From Bacilli bacterium (GTDB lineage: Bacteria > Bacillota_I > Bacilli_A > RFN20 > CAG-288), in assembly GCA_022652945.1 (NCBI GenBank), contig JALCRV010000003.1, forward strand, positions 24,128 through 88,127: a DNA stretch of 64,000 bases, read 5' to 3'. A program made the translations under genes and the position numbers. Shown here piece by piece: positions 55,276 to 64,000 of this stretch. Within the stretch, counting starts at the first letter, position 1. Every line of letters begins with the position of its first letter. Under the pieces are notes generated by a model. The model saw only the letters and a program-made list of their open reading frames with translations. It was not told where the DNA came from and made no database searches.

Positions 55276-56886
55276 TTATTTGGCAATCAGGGTTAATTCT
55301 TCCGAGCCTTTTAATTGAGTCCCGTAGTGGGCGATGGACAGAATAATCTTATCGGAAGCGAAGGAATTTAAGATATCGATGATCTTTAAGGCGGTCTGAG
55401 GATCAATCTTGGCGTTCATTTCATCTAAGAAGATTATCGGCGGGTTTCTTAATAAGATCCTGGCGATGTTGAAAAGAGCTAATTCACCGGAAGAATAGTC
55501 TTTTTCAATTAAGGGAGCGGTTAGATCCTTAACCCGTTCTAGACCGACTTTCTTTAAGGCGTAAAAGACATCTTGATCTGAATAAGAAGAGTCACCTAAA
55601 GTTAGTTCTTCTCTGATACTTCCTCCGGAGAAGAAGGTGTCTTGATAAACGATTCCGAAGGCTTTACGGCGTGATTTTTCCTCTAACAGGGAAACACTCG
55701 TGCCGTTAATCAAAACCTCTCCAGAGACAGGCGCAATTAGCCCGTAGGCCAATTTAAACAAAGTGGACTTCCCAACTCCGGATTCACCTTTAAGAGTGAG
55801 TTTTTCTCCTTCTTTTAGATTTAAAGAAAAGTCTTGGATTACTTTTTCCTTTTCGTTATAGGAGTAATAGACATCTTTAAAGCTTAAAGAATACTTTTCA
55901 TCTTTAAGAGTTAAAAGGGGCTTTTGGTTTTCTTTAGGACGAGGTTTTATAAATTCATTGATTCGATGGATAGAAGCGGCAGAAGTCTGCAGGGTCTGCA
56001 ATTCCATCCCGATATTTTCCATCGGGGTAAATAGATCGGATAAGAGATCGGAGATGGATAAGAAGGCTCCGATAGTGATGCCGAATATCGAAGGACTTTC
56101 AACAGAGATAATCAGAATAATAGCGATTAAGACGTAACGGGCCATCTGCATAACCGGGGAGAAGATAGAGGAGAAGAACATCGAAGTGTCGTTAGCGGCA
56201 TAATCGGCATCGAGAATCTTCTTATAACGAGCGCTGATGTAATCGTAAGCCACGAAAGTCTGGACAGCGGAGATGTTTTCAATATTCTCCAGGACTCTTT
56301 GATTGACTCCGGCTTCCATCTCTTTCGCCTTTAATTCAGCTTTGAACATTCTCTTTCGGACAACGATGACAAAAAGGGCAATAAAAGGAGAGATGGCCAA
56401 CACCACAAAGCCGATATTTAAAGAGAAGAAGAAAACGGACACTAAGGCTCCGACCATCTTGAAGGTATCGATCAACATGGAGATGACTCCATCGGAGACG
56501 AGAGTATTTATGGTGTTGACATCGTTATTGAAGTAAGACTCCATAGTTCCGATGTCGTAAGTTGAAAGGTCTTCGTATCTCATAGTTTCGACGCGTTTTA
56601 AAAGACCGATTCTGATATCCTTGCAGATACCTTGTGAGACTTGAATCAAGATAACGGATTTAAGGAACTCTAAAATACCTAAAGCCGCATAAGACAGCAT
56701 ATAGTAACAAGACCAAATAAGCAGAGCAGAAGTATCTTGAGAGGGGATGACGGAGTCGACGATTATCTTTAAAAGGAAGGGAGGCAGGAGAGTCGAAGCG
56801 ATATCCAGAGCGATGACTCCTAAAGACCAAAGCAAAAGCAACCAATGCTTCTTAAGATAAGCGACAACAATCTTAGAGATACTCAT
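55276..56886 (-). CDS. ABC exporter half, catalytic-site subunit
   Basis: 536 residues: six membrane helices (1-300) and an ABC ATPase. Walker A GESGVGKST, Walker B IIFLDEMNAKID with the catalytic Glu, and switch His in ILSIAHYGTQ are canonical, but the signature is YSSGELAL rather than LSGGQ. This complements the defects of its partner and indicates a heterodimer. It starts four bases inside the partner gene. Confidence 0.92.
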   Translation of the reverse strand: MSISKIVVAYLKKHWLLLLWSLGVIALDIASTLLPPFLLKIIVDSVIPSQDTSALLIWSCYYMLSYAALGILEFLKSVILIQVSQGICKDIRIGLLKRVETMRYEDLSTYDIGTMESYFNNDVNTINTLVSDGVISMLIDTFKMVGALVSVFFFSLNIGFVVLAISPFIALFVIVVRKRMFKAELKAKEMEAGVNQRVLENIENISAVQTFVAYDYISARYKKILDADYAANDTSMFFSSIFSPVMQMARYVLIAIILIISVESPSIFGITIGAFLSISDLLSDLFTPMENIGMELQTLQTSAASIHRINEFIKPRPKENQKPLLTLKDEKYSLSFKDVYYSYNEKEKVIQDFSLNLKEGEKLTLKGESGVGKSTLFKLAYGLIAPVSGEVLINGTSVSLLEEKSRRKAFGIVYQDTFFSGGSIREELTLGDSSYSDQDVFYALKKVGLERVKDLTAPLIEKDYSSGELALFNIARILLRNPPIIFLDEMNAKIDPQTALKIIDILNSFASDKIILSIAHYGTQLKGSEELTLIAK

Positions 56887-58589
56887 TTGATTTGCCCGCC
56901 CAGGAAAGACACGAAGTCTTTATCGTTAAGCAAATCCTTATAAGGCTTAAAGACAAATGAGTTGCCATTTAAATATAACAACCTATCACAAATAGATAGG
57001 ATGTTAGCTTGGTTAGATACGAGGACTATAGCGCAATCTTTATATTCATCCTTCAAGTTATTGAGTATCATAATAGACATCTCCTCATCGATAGATTCAA
57101 AAGGATTATCAAGCAACACTAAAGAAGGATTGCCATAGATTGCTCGAGCGATCATCAATCTTTTTTGCTGCCCGCCAGAAAGGTTAGCAACCGCTCTAGT
57201 CAGTAAGCGATCTTCCTCGCTTCTTCGCTTCATTTCCTCATCTAGGCAGGCCACCTTTAAAGCTTTATCAGTTGGACCGTCTTTGCCTAATGAAACATTG
57301 TTCTCAGCGGAGTCTTCAAAGATTTCTGAATTAGAAGGGCAAAAACCGATGATGTTTTTGGCCTCTGCCAGACGTATTTGCCTAGTCTCAACCCCTCCGA
57401 TTTTTATAGAGCCTTTATAGTCATACAAACCATTAAGCGCTTGGAGCAAAGATGATTTACCAGTATGGACTCTGCCACAGACCCCAACTATCTCTCCAGG
57501 CTTAACTTCAAAGGAGAGATGATTGATGATATTTTCACCTTTAAATCCAAAGACAAGATCTTCGACTTTTAAACCTGAATGATCTAGAGTTCCAATTTCT
57601 TCTTTAACTGGTGCCGGCTTTAGATATATCTTGCACCTTTCCCATGAGACTTTTACGTCTTGGACGGCGTTTACTAATTTTCCGATACGGCTGGATTTTC
57701 GAGCGACTAATAGATATGTGGTTAGATAAGCGGAGAAATCGCCGATTAACCAGGTGGCCGGGGAAGACATGATTCTCTTGCCACCCAAAAAGATAACAAA
57801 GAAAAGATCCAGCCAGACGATAAATAGATATAAGGGTTCCAAAGCCGATTTGAACATTAAGGAGCTTTCAGCTTTCTTTCTTAAGATTTCCTGACTGTCT
57901 TCGTATTTGCCTTCATAGTAAGAAGAGACCCCTAGTCCTCGATAGTAAGTTTCGTTCTTTAAAGAATATAAGGTCTGATCCTTTGTTAAAGATAAGTACT
58001 GCTTATATCCTCTTATAGCGTTATAGACCGGTTTTTTAACTAACTGAGCCACCAAGATAGAAAAACCTATAAAGCCCATCGAGATAAGGGTAATCTGCCA
58101 GTCATAAATAAACATCATAATCAGATAACCAAGCAGAAGAATAAAAGTATCGAAGAATTCAGTGGTAATTTTCCTTACGCCTTCCGAGGCATCCGAGATA
58201 TCCGTCAGGTTTCTGTTAAGGATATCGCCTTTAGAGCGCTTATTTAGTTCTTGAATCGGGGCGTGAATTATAAAGTCAAAAGAGACCTTCCTCATCACAT
58301 AAGTCATCCGGTTAGAAAAGACCCTGACATAGTATCTTTTTAAAAAGCGGTTGGATTGGATAAAAATAACTAAAGCGATAAAAAGCAAACCGTTGATGAG
58401 AACTTTATTAGTCTCCTGGCCTTGGACGGCCATGTTGATGATGTAACCTAAATACATCGGAATTAATGACATCAGTCCGTCAAAAAGCAGACCGGAAAGA
58501 GAGAAAAGAAAAACGACTCTTTTATTGGTCTTAAAATAAGTAGAGATCTTATCGTATTTTAAGGAACTATCAATCTTTATTTCTTTCAT
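56883..58589 (-). CDS. ABC exporter half, degenerate-site subunit
   Basis: 568 residues: six membrane helices, then an ABC ATPase with Walker A GRVHTGKSS and a good signature LSGGQQKRLMIARA. The Walker B ends LVLLDNPFESID, with Asn where the catalytic Glu belongs, and the switch His is also Asn (VLVSNQ). It therefore provides the signature for the partner's active site. Similar heterodimers export drugs or peptides. It overlaps the MarR gene by 20 bases. Confidence 0.92.
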   Translation of the reverse strand: MKEIKIDSSLKYDKISTYFKTNKRVVFLFSLSGLLFDGLMSLIPMYLGYIINMAVQGQETNKVLINGLLFIALVIFIQSNRFLKRYYVRVFSNRMTYVMRKVSFDFIIHAPIQELNKRSKGDILNRNLTDISDASEGVRKITTEFFDTFILLLGYLIMMFIYDWQITLISMGFIGFSILVAQLVKKPVYNAIRGYKQYLSLTKDQTLYSLKNETYYRGLGVSSYYEGKYEDSQEILRKKAESSLMFKSALEPLYLFIVWLDLFFVIFLGGKRIMSSPATWLIGDFSAYLTTYLLVARKSSRIGKLVNAVQDVKVSWERCKIYLKPAPVKEEIGTLDHSGLKVEDLVFGFKGENIINHLSFEVKPGEIVGVCGRVHTGKSSLLQALNGLYDYKGSIKIGGVETRQIRLAEAKNIIGFCPSNSEIFEDSAENNVSLGKDGPTDKALKVACLDEEMKRRSEEDRLLTRAVANLSGGQQKRLMIARAIYGNPSLVLLDNPFESIDEEMSIMILNNLKDEYKDCAIVLVSNQANILSICDRLLYLNGNSFVFKPYKDLLNDKDFVSFLGGQIK

Positions 58590-59049
58590 GTTCAGGTTTT
58601 AATTCCGCAAAGTTATGATGACGGAGATTTTTAGACTCTTCATAAAGAGAATCCAGAACCTTATAAAACACGATTTTCTGATCTTCAGGGATATTCTTTT
58701 CCAAGAAGTCATAAAAGACTTCATCTTCTGATTCATTCAGAAGCTTTAAAGCGGTCGCTTTTGAAGTGGGAAAAAGCTTTTTAGCTCTTTTGTCGTTAGG
58801 ATCATCCTGAATTGTTATATATTCATCCTTCTTCAGTTGAGCGACAATCCTTGAAATCAGGGCTTTATCAACTGACATACGAGTAACTAAAAACAAAGAA
58901 TTGCTGCCGGGATGCTTAACGATAAGACGCAGCGCTTCATAAGCGTTGGCACTCATCTGATTTGTTCCCAGACTGTTCTTATAGAGGGAAACGTTTCTAG
59001 CGATCTTTGAAATCTTTCGTAATTCACTCATAGCAATATCATAGACCAT
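58570..59049 (-). CDS. MarR-family transcriptional regulator
   Basis: 159 residues. Winged helix-turn-helix: ANAYEALRLIVKHPGSNSLFLVTRMSVDKALISRIVAQLKKDEYITIQDDPNDKRAKKLFPTSKATAL, read as separate segments across about residues 33-105, with the wing in DDPNDKRAKKLF. It controls the exporter operon it heads, probably as an autorepressor at the palindrome on its own start. The start may instead be the ATG at 59031, because the operator overlaps the ATG at 59049. Neither has a ribosome binding site. Confidence 0.85.
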   Translation of the reverse strand: MVYDIAMSELRKISKIARNVSLYKNSLGTNQMSANAYEALRLIVKHPGSNSLFLVTRMSVDKALISRIVAQLKKDEYITIQDDPNDKRAKKLFPTSKATALKLLNESEDEVFYDFLEKNIPEDQKIVFYKVLDSLYEESKNLRHHNFAELKPEHERNKD

Positions 59050-59071
59050 ATAGTTGACGAGTCAACTATAT
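59048..59071. promoter_or_regulatory. Palindromic MarR operator
   Basis: Core ATAGTTGACGAGTCAACTAT (59050-59069) extended by two AT pairs on each side; eleven-base arms. On the minus strand it includes TTGACT, a -35 candidate with TATGAT 16 bases on. Confidence 0.75.
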
Positions 59072-59282
59072 AATCAAAAAACCGTTGAGCTTTTACATTG
59101 CTTTTTGAATGTTTCTTATCTTTAACCCTTAATCTTTTCCTATCTTTTGCTTTTTGGCATCGTCTTTTTGGCTTCTGTGCCTTATTTAGTGGCTTTTGGA
59201 AAAGGGTGTCTAAGTGATAAAATGCATATGTTCTAGATTATATAAAACGGCTTTGCTTTGGCTTATTGCCGGGATAGGATTT

Positions 59283-60629
59283 ATGGAACAGAAGAACGAA
59301 GAAGGAATCCAAGGGCAGATTAAGAAAAGAATGTCGCCTCTTGTGACGATTATTCTTTCTTTTGCTTTGGTCATCTTTGTCGGCTCTATTTTGTTGGTCT
59401 TGCCTTTCGCTTCAAGCGAAGGACATCAATTGACTTATGGTAACTCCTTGTTCTTAGCTGTTTCCGCTGTCTGCGTGACGGGTCTGACTCCGGTTGTCTT
59501 AGCTACTGAGCTTTCGATCTTTGGAAAGATTGTGATGGCTTTATTGATTCAAATCGGTGGTCTAGGTTTAGTGACTTTGGTTTCTTTTATTATGTTTGCG
59601 ACGGGGAAGAGATTTAATGTCTCCCAGGCAATCGTGGTTAAGGAAGCGTTAAACCAGCCGGGCTTTTCTCATATCAAACCTTTAATCAATCACATTCTGA
59701 TAATTACCGCCGGTTTTGAGTTACTCGGTACTTTTATGAACATGTTCGTCTTTTCTGTGGATTATCCCTTCTGGGAAGCGTTAGGCATTTCTGCCTTCCA
59801 TGCGATTTCTTCTTTTAATAACGCGGGATTCGATATTATTGGGGCGGTCTCCCTTTTCCCTTATAAGGACAATGTCTTATTGAATTTCTCGACTTGCTTT
59901 TTGATCGTTGCTGGCGGTCTAGGCTTTTTGGTTTATGAGGATATTGCGACTTTCCATAAATGGAAAAAGTTCTCTGTCCAAACCAGGATTGTCCTGATTG
60001 TCAATTTGTCTTTGATTATCTTATCGATCCTGACGACTTATGCCTGCGGATATGACAAGATGACATTCCTGCAGGCGGTATTTTATGCGATTAATCTTAG
60101 AACGGCGGGCTTTACGACATTTGCTAGCAATGCGGATTCTTTATCGAACGCTAACGTTGTCTTCTCCATTATCTATATGTTTATTGGTGGTTCTCCTTTA
60201 TCTACCGCCGGCGGTATTAAGACTACGACGTTATTTGTCATCATTTCTTCTATTATCTCTTTTAGTCGAGGGAAGAAGACTGTGGTCTTTAAAAGAACGA
60301 TTGATCATTATACAAAGCTCAAAGCTTTCTTTTTACTTTCTACCGGCTTGTCGGAACTTCTGATTGCTACTATTCTGATCTGCGTTTTTGAAAATGATCA
60401 GTTCCTTTTAAAAGATGTGATTTATGAATGCGCTTCAGCCTTTGGAACGGTCGGTTTGACTTTGGGTATTACTCCATTTATCGGGGAAGGATCAAAGATA
60501 GTGCTGGAATTGCTGATGTTTTCAGGAAGATTAGGTCCAGTTATCTTCCTGACCGTCTGGAATCCGACACTTTATAAGCCTTCAAATAATGAAGTATTAT
60601 ATCTAGGTACGGATTTAATGGTTGGGTAG
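59283..60629 (+). CDS. ktrB: Potassium uptake protein KtrB (TrkH family)
   Basis: About 448 residues from the ATG at 59283 (AGGAT upstream); 23 more residues in frame from 59214 are doubtful. Four pore segments with the selectivity glycine: AVSAVCVTGLTPV, SSFNNAGFDIIG, NLRTAGFTTFAS, SAFGTVGLTLGI. Eight membrane helices. It conducts K+ (Na+-coupled in relatives) with the gating subunit KtrA encoded 41 bases downstream. Confidence 0.93.
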   Translation: MEQKNEEGIQGQIKKRMSPLVTIILSFALVIFVGSILLVLPFASSEGHQLTYGNSLFLAVSAVCVTGLTPVVLATELSIFGKIVMALLIQIGGLGLVTLVSFIMFATGKRFNVSQAIVVKEALNQPGFSHIKPLINHILIITAGFELLGTFMNMFVFSVDYPFWEALGISAFHAISSFNNAGFDIIGAVSLFPYKDNVLLNFSTCFLIVAGGLGFLVYEDIATFHKWKKFSVQTRIVLIVNLSLIILSILTTYACGYDKMTFLQAVFYAINLRTAGFTTFASNADSLSNANVVFSIIYMFIGGSPLSTAGGIKTTTLFVIISSIISFSRGKKTVVFKRTIDHYTKLKAFFLLSTGLSELLIATILICVFENDQFLLKDVIYECASAFGTVGLTLGITPFIGEGSKIVLELLMFSGRLGPVIFLTVWNPTLYKPSNNEVLYLGTDLMVG

Positions 60630-60670
60630 AGTCTAAACGTTTTGAATAGAGAACTAAGGAGGAGTCAGTT

Positions 60671-61360
60671 ATGAGAAAGATTATCGCTGTGATCGGACTT
60701 GGTCGTTTCGGTTTAGGGCTTGTTAAAGCCTTATCGACCAAGGATGTCGATGTCATCGCTTTGGATAAGGATAAAAACAATGTTGCCAAAGTGGGCGACT
60801 TTATTGAAAATGCGGTAATTTGTGACTCCACTAATGTTGATTCCTTGCAAGAAGCCGGATTAGCAGATGCTGATAATGCTATTATCGCTTTCGGACAGGA
60901 CACCCAAGCTAATATCGCTACTACTATTCTCACCGTGGTCGCTTTAAAGAAAATCGGTGTAAAGAAAATTACCTGCCGTATCGATGATGCCTCTTATGAA
61001 GATCTTCTTTTAAGAGTTGGGGCGGATGCGGTTATTTCGCCTTTCGATATCGCTTCCGAGTCTTTAGCTTTAAAGGTCTCTTCCAAGTCCGTGATGGATT
61101 ACTACCATATTTCCCAAGGGTATGATGTCTTTGAAATTGAGATTAAGAAGGAAGTTAAACCTATCGCCTTGATGGAATTGAATTCCCCGACAAGATTCGG
61201 AGTCAACATCATTCTTTATACCAGAGATAGAAAGACCACCACTCCGACCAGGGATTATGTCTTAATGCCCGGTGATCATATTTTTGCTTTCGGTATGGAA
61301 AAAGGCGTGTATCAGCTAGTGAATTATCTGTCTGAAAGAGACGAAGAAGAAAACAAATAG
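60671..61360 (+). CDS. ktrA: Potassium uptake regulatory subunit KtrA
   Basis: 229 residues, cytoplasmic ring subunit. RCK_N with IAVIGLGRFGLGLVKALS (GxGxxG) and an acidic residue ALDKD for nucleotide binding; RCK_C from about residue 140 with VMPGDHIFAFG. ATP/ADP bind RCK_N and c-di-AMP binds RCK_C in related proteins. AAGGAGG precedes the ATG. Confidence 0.94.
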   Translation: MRKIIAVIGLGRFGLGLVKALSTKDVDVIALDKDKNNVAKVGDFIENAVICDSTNVDSLQEAGLADADNAIIAFGQDTQANIATTILTVVALKKIGVKKITCRIDDASYEDLLLRVGADAVISPFDIASESLALKVSSKSVMDYYHISQGYDVFEIEIKKEVKPIALMELNSPTRFGVNIILYTRDRKTTTPTRDYVLMPGDHIFAFGMEKGVYQLVNYLSERDEEENK

Positions 61361-61367
61361 CAAAAGC

Positions 61368-61460
61368 AAAAAAGCCGCCTTTTATTATTAATATGCACCA
61401 ATTATCAGGGCACTTGGCAATGTCCAGAATTTGTGCTACGTATCATAAAGACGGCTTTTT
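61368..61460. other. 93-base imperfect hairpin between convergent genes
   Basis: AAAAAAGCCG at one end pairs with CGGCTTTTT at the other. Inside, ATATGCAC/GTGC plus AATT pairing and GGGCA/TGTCC continue the stem to an eight-base loop. It may be a bidirectional terminator, a miniature mobile element or a small RNA. Confidence 0.6.
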
Positions 61461-61472
61461 CAATTTAATCAA

Positions 61473-63128
61473 TTATAACGAGAAAACTTGTGTTCCATCA
61501 ACCAAGACGTGACCGGTAGTTACGAAGGTCGAAGTACCAAATTTAGAACTAAAGGAAGTATAGCAAGAAGAACTAGAAGGGATGTTTAAGTAAATATCAG
61601 AGTCAAAAGGAAGCGAAGAGGCTGAAATGAAGCTAAGTTTTGGGGCAAGTTCAAATGCAGTTGCAACCGTATTATGAGCGGCAGTAAATGCGGTGCAGTT
61701 TTTGAAAGCATCACCATAATATCTATATCCAAAACCGGACGAAGAATAAGTATTAACTTTAGACAATGCCGTGCAATCCATAAAACACTAGCTCCCGAGA
61801 TGAAGCGCTCCATCTGCCGAATTAATATTTACCTCTTTTAAAGAAAGCAGTCCAGAAAAGGCTTTTGGATATGTAATCTGGACAGAAAACGCTTTTGTGG
61901 CGCTAATCGCTATTGATTCAAGGGGATGCTTCATAGATCCATCAGCATCAGTGGTTTTTGCTTTTGCCAAGGATTGATCACCAAACACTGGTCCAGAACA
62001 TCCTTGAGCAATACCAAGGAAAGCATTGTCAGCCATTGCGAAAAGACCACAATTTTGGAAATCTAATTTTTTTAGGTTGTTAAAAGCAGTTAAATCTCTT
62101 TTTGTATCCTGATATCCAATTTCTAAACTGACATTACTTAAACTGGTTGTTTGATTCAAGATTGTTAATTGCTCCATGTTTGAGAAAGGAGTTGTTTTAT
62201 TATAAAAGAAGGGTTGAGGTGTGGAAGTAGTTAAGACAAAATCAGAATATCCCTCAATAAATGTTGAGTGGCCAAAGTAAGTTTTTACAGATAATTTAGG
62301 GAAAGATATGCTGAAATTGGAACCACTGTCAATAAAGATTTTGGCGCTTTTTTGAGCACTAATAATTCTGGGCCATGGTTTGGTCTTTGCCCCATCCAAA
62401 TACAAAGAATCATTATTTCGCAACTGATACATCGATCTAAGAACATCTGGAAATAAAGCTGTCGAATTTTGCGCGTAACTATATAAATATTTGCTAAAAA
62501 TCAAACCATATGAGGCATTGTTTAGAGAAATAGTATCGGTTACCGCTAATGACGAATCTATAGCAGTTGCTGCGCTGTTGTATTTAACCGGATAGTAACA
62601 AACGGCCGCACCCCACATATCCTCTGAGTTTTCAAACGAGACGGTGCCGTCCTGATTAAGAGTTGGATAGAAAACAACATCGTCAGCATCGATCATATCG
62701 GTCGTATTTGTTGTTCTATATTTAGAAGTGCCACTTGGATTGTCGTTCAATTTCAGGACAACCCTGCAGCCAACCGAGTTAACATCCATTAAGAAGTTCT
62801 TGCTAGTATCATCCGAAAAGGTATTAGTTGTTTTGTCCCAAGTCCCAAGTTCAACCTTCGCACCACCATCTTCATAAACCATATAACGGGTTCCATCTGT
62901 ATAAGATGCCTTTGTGGAAGTAACATCGGAGTATTCTTGTTGTGTCAACAGGTTGGTGTAGTAATGATCATAAGCGTCTTTTGCGTTAGTTTCGAAGGCC
63001 GACTGATCCGCTTTGTTTTTAATTCCGTAATAAGCTCCGATAGAGACTCCTGATAGAATTGCTACTATAGCCATTACTACAATTAACTCGACAAGTGTAA
63101 AAGCCTTTTCAAATTTTGAGTTTTTCAT
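61473..63128 (-). pseudogene. Prepilin-like leucine-rich-repeat protein, split by in-frame TAG
   Basis: The 5' part (446 codons, 63128-61788) begins with a class III/type IV prepilin signal: short basic leader, then AFTLVELIVVMAIVAILSG. It goes on to a large Ser/Thr/Asn-rich exterior and BspA-type leucine-rich repeats (LKEVNINSADGALHLGS). A TAG at 61788-61790 interrupts it. The same frame continues at once with CFMDCTALSKVNTY and GDAFKNCTAFTAA, plainly the next repeats, to a stop at 61473. Joined length would be about 551 residues. Either a recent nonsense mutation or a C-terminally shortened but working pilin. AGAGGTGG precedes the ATG. Confidence 0.8.
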
Positions 63129-63395
63129 TTCTCCACCTCTTTTTCCTTTGAAATAAAATTAGTCTAATATAAATTGGAAATAAAGACAAATTCTCGATTT
63201 AAAAATGGGATGCTTTACTCTTTTAAACAATAAACCGGTGTATTAAATTTGCAAAAAACTTCTTCGATATAACTTTTATTCTCTATGTAGCTTGGAAGTT
63301 GTATTTATAGTTTATTTAAGACAAAAGACTCTGAGTTACTGTTTTTGAGCTTTAGAAGTATATAATAAAGTTACTTAATAACAGGAGAGGAAATA

Positions 63396-64000
63396 ATGTT
63401 TTTCAAAACACGTCCTCAAATTGAATATATCGATGTCGCAGGACATCGAGAAATCAGGATCCTTCCTTACGGGGATTATAAACAGCTTCTTTTTAAGAAG
63501 ATGTCTTTTGAATTCAAGTCTGAAGAAGATATTCCGAGCATTAAGAATGTTGTTCAAGAATTCATCAAAGGCCAAAAAGACTTCTCCGATCAATACTGCG
63601 ATGTCATCCTTACTACCGATAAACAGTTTGCGGTTTCTTTGATGTTGCCGAGGATCAGCAAATCAAAGATGGATCTTTTTATCAGGAATGATTTGCAGGA
63701 TAAGTTCGGTGAGAAGTATCAAGATAAGTTCTTAGTGATTCCGATTCCTAATAGATACCATAAAGACGGCATCATGAATGTCACGTATCTGATTGAGAAA
63801 CGTGTTGTGAAAGATGTAAGGACTTTGATTGAGGGCTTAGGGTTAAAAGTACACGCAATCTGCCCGATTTCTGTTTTGGAAGCTAGGTCTATACCGCATA
63901 TCGATAAGGCTTCTTCTAACCGGATTGCTTTAGATATCAGGAACAATTACACCCTGTCTAATATTTACATTTCCGATGTTTTGGTGGAGTCTTTTATCCT
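63396..64000 (+). CDS. PilM-like pilus assembly ATPase, partial
   Basis: The open frame runs from ATG 63396 (AGGAGAGG upstream) to the window edge, 201 codons with no stop. The layout follows the PilM/FtsA actin-like fold: an early strand IEYIDVAG, then DVILTTDKQFAVSLMLPRISKSK, KRVVKDVRTLIEGLGLKVHAI, and a SNRIALDIRNNYTLSNIYIS strand matching the LDIG-x-T phosphate-loop position but without the Gly. Next to the prepilin-like gene, it suggests the start of a type IV pilus locus beyond the window. Similarity is moderate. Confidence 0.6.
   Translation, partial: MFFKTRPQIEYIDVAGHREIRILPYGDYKQLLFKKMSFEFKSEEDIPSIKNVVQEFIKGQKDFSDQYCDVILTTDKQFAVSLMLPRISKSKMDLFIRNDLQDKFGEKYQDKFLVIPIPNRYHKDGIMNVTYLIEKRVVKDVRTLIEGLGLKVHAICPISVLEARSIPHIDKASSNRIALDIRNNYTLSNIYISDVLVESFI

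Overview
The window is a replication-origin region of a low-to-moderate GC Firmicute. Gene content and order (dnaA-dnaN-yaaA-recF-gyrB-gyrA-guaB, rpmH-rnpA-yidC-jag-mnmE, tatD-rnmV-ksgA-ispE-prs) point to Bacilli. The small F-type ATP synthase locus, the terse signalling repertoire and the BspA-like surface proteins suggest an uncultured gut lineage near Erysipelotrichia or the Mollicutes-adjacent orders. This placement is inference. TGA is used as a stop (for example rnpA and the gene at 25539), so the code is standard, and an MEP-pathway gene (ispE) is present.

Layout. 1-8.6 kb, minus strand: atpI-B-E-F-H-A-G-D-C, followed by a PsuK-like kinase and an HD phosphohydrolase. The c subunit carries a two-carboxylate, probably Na+-type, ion site. 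9-12.7 kb: one 1244-residue receiver/HD-GYP/PAS/GGDEF/GAF protein. 12.8-15.6 kb: a GntR-RCK_C (BusR-like) regulator and an operon of an unknown small protein, NfeD and an SPFH protein. 15.7-19.4 kb: surface and membrane proteins, including a lipoprotein with a caspase-like His/Cys dyad. 19.7-24.7 kb: a lysophospholipase-like hydrolase, a MacB-like ABC fusion and PepT.

25-35 kb holds a solitary IS3-OrfA-like DNA-binding protein, a two-part oriC (DnaA-box cluster upstream of dnaA; tandem boxes, GCCC and TTA/TTG triplets between dnaA and dnaN), then dnaA, dnaN, yaaA, recF, gyrB and gyrA. Both gyrase subunits carry acidic extensions. 35-42 kb: a glycosyltransferase, guaB behind a structured leader, glnA, and rpmH-rnpA-yidC-jag on the same strand as gyrA. 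42.47-44.82 kb: a 2.3 kb insertion between jag and mnmE, flanked by 33-bp direct repeats, containing a DUF4143-type ATPase and a decayed GC-rich IS30 transposase.

44.8-51.3 kb: mnmE, tatD, rnmV, ksgA, ispE, prs and an esterase. 51.4-53 kb: three minus-strand tRNA genes, one with C33 and C55, and a ferredoxin-type aldo/keto reductase. 53.2-59 kb: a lipoprotein, uridine kinase, and a MarR-controlled asymmetric ABC exporter. 59.2-61.4 kb: KtrB/KtrA potassium uptake. 61.5-64 kb: a prepilin-like leucine-rich-repeat gene split by an in-frame TAG, and divergently a PilM-like gene cut by the window edge.

Themes: potassium/osmotic control (BusR-like regulator plus KtrAB, both with RCK_C domains typical of c-di-AMP sensing), initiation of replication at a Bacillus-style origin, and an accessory set of surface proteins. 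All functions are read from sequence motifs; no database search was possible.
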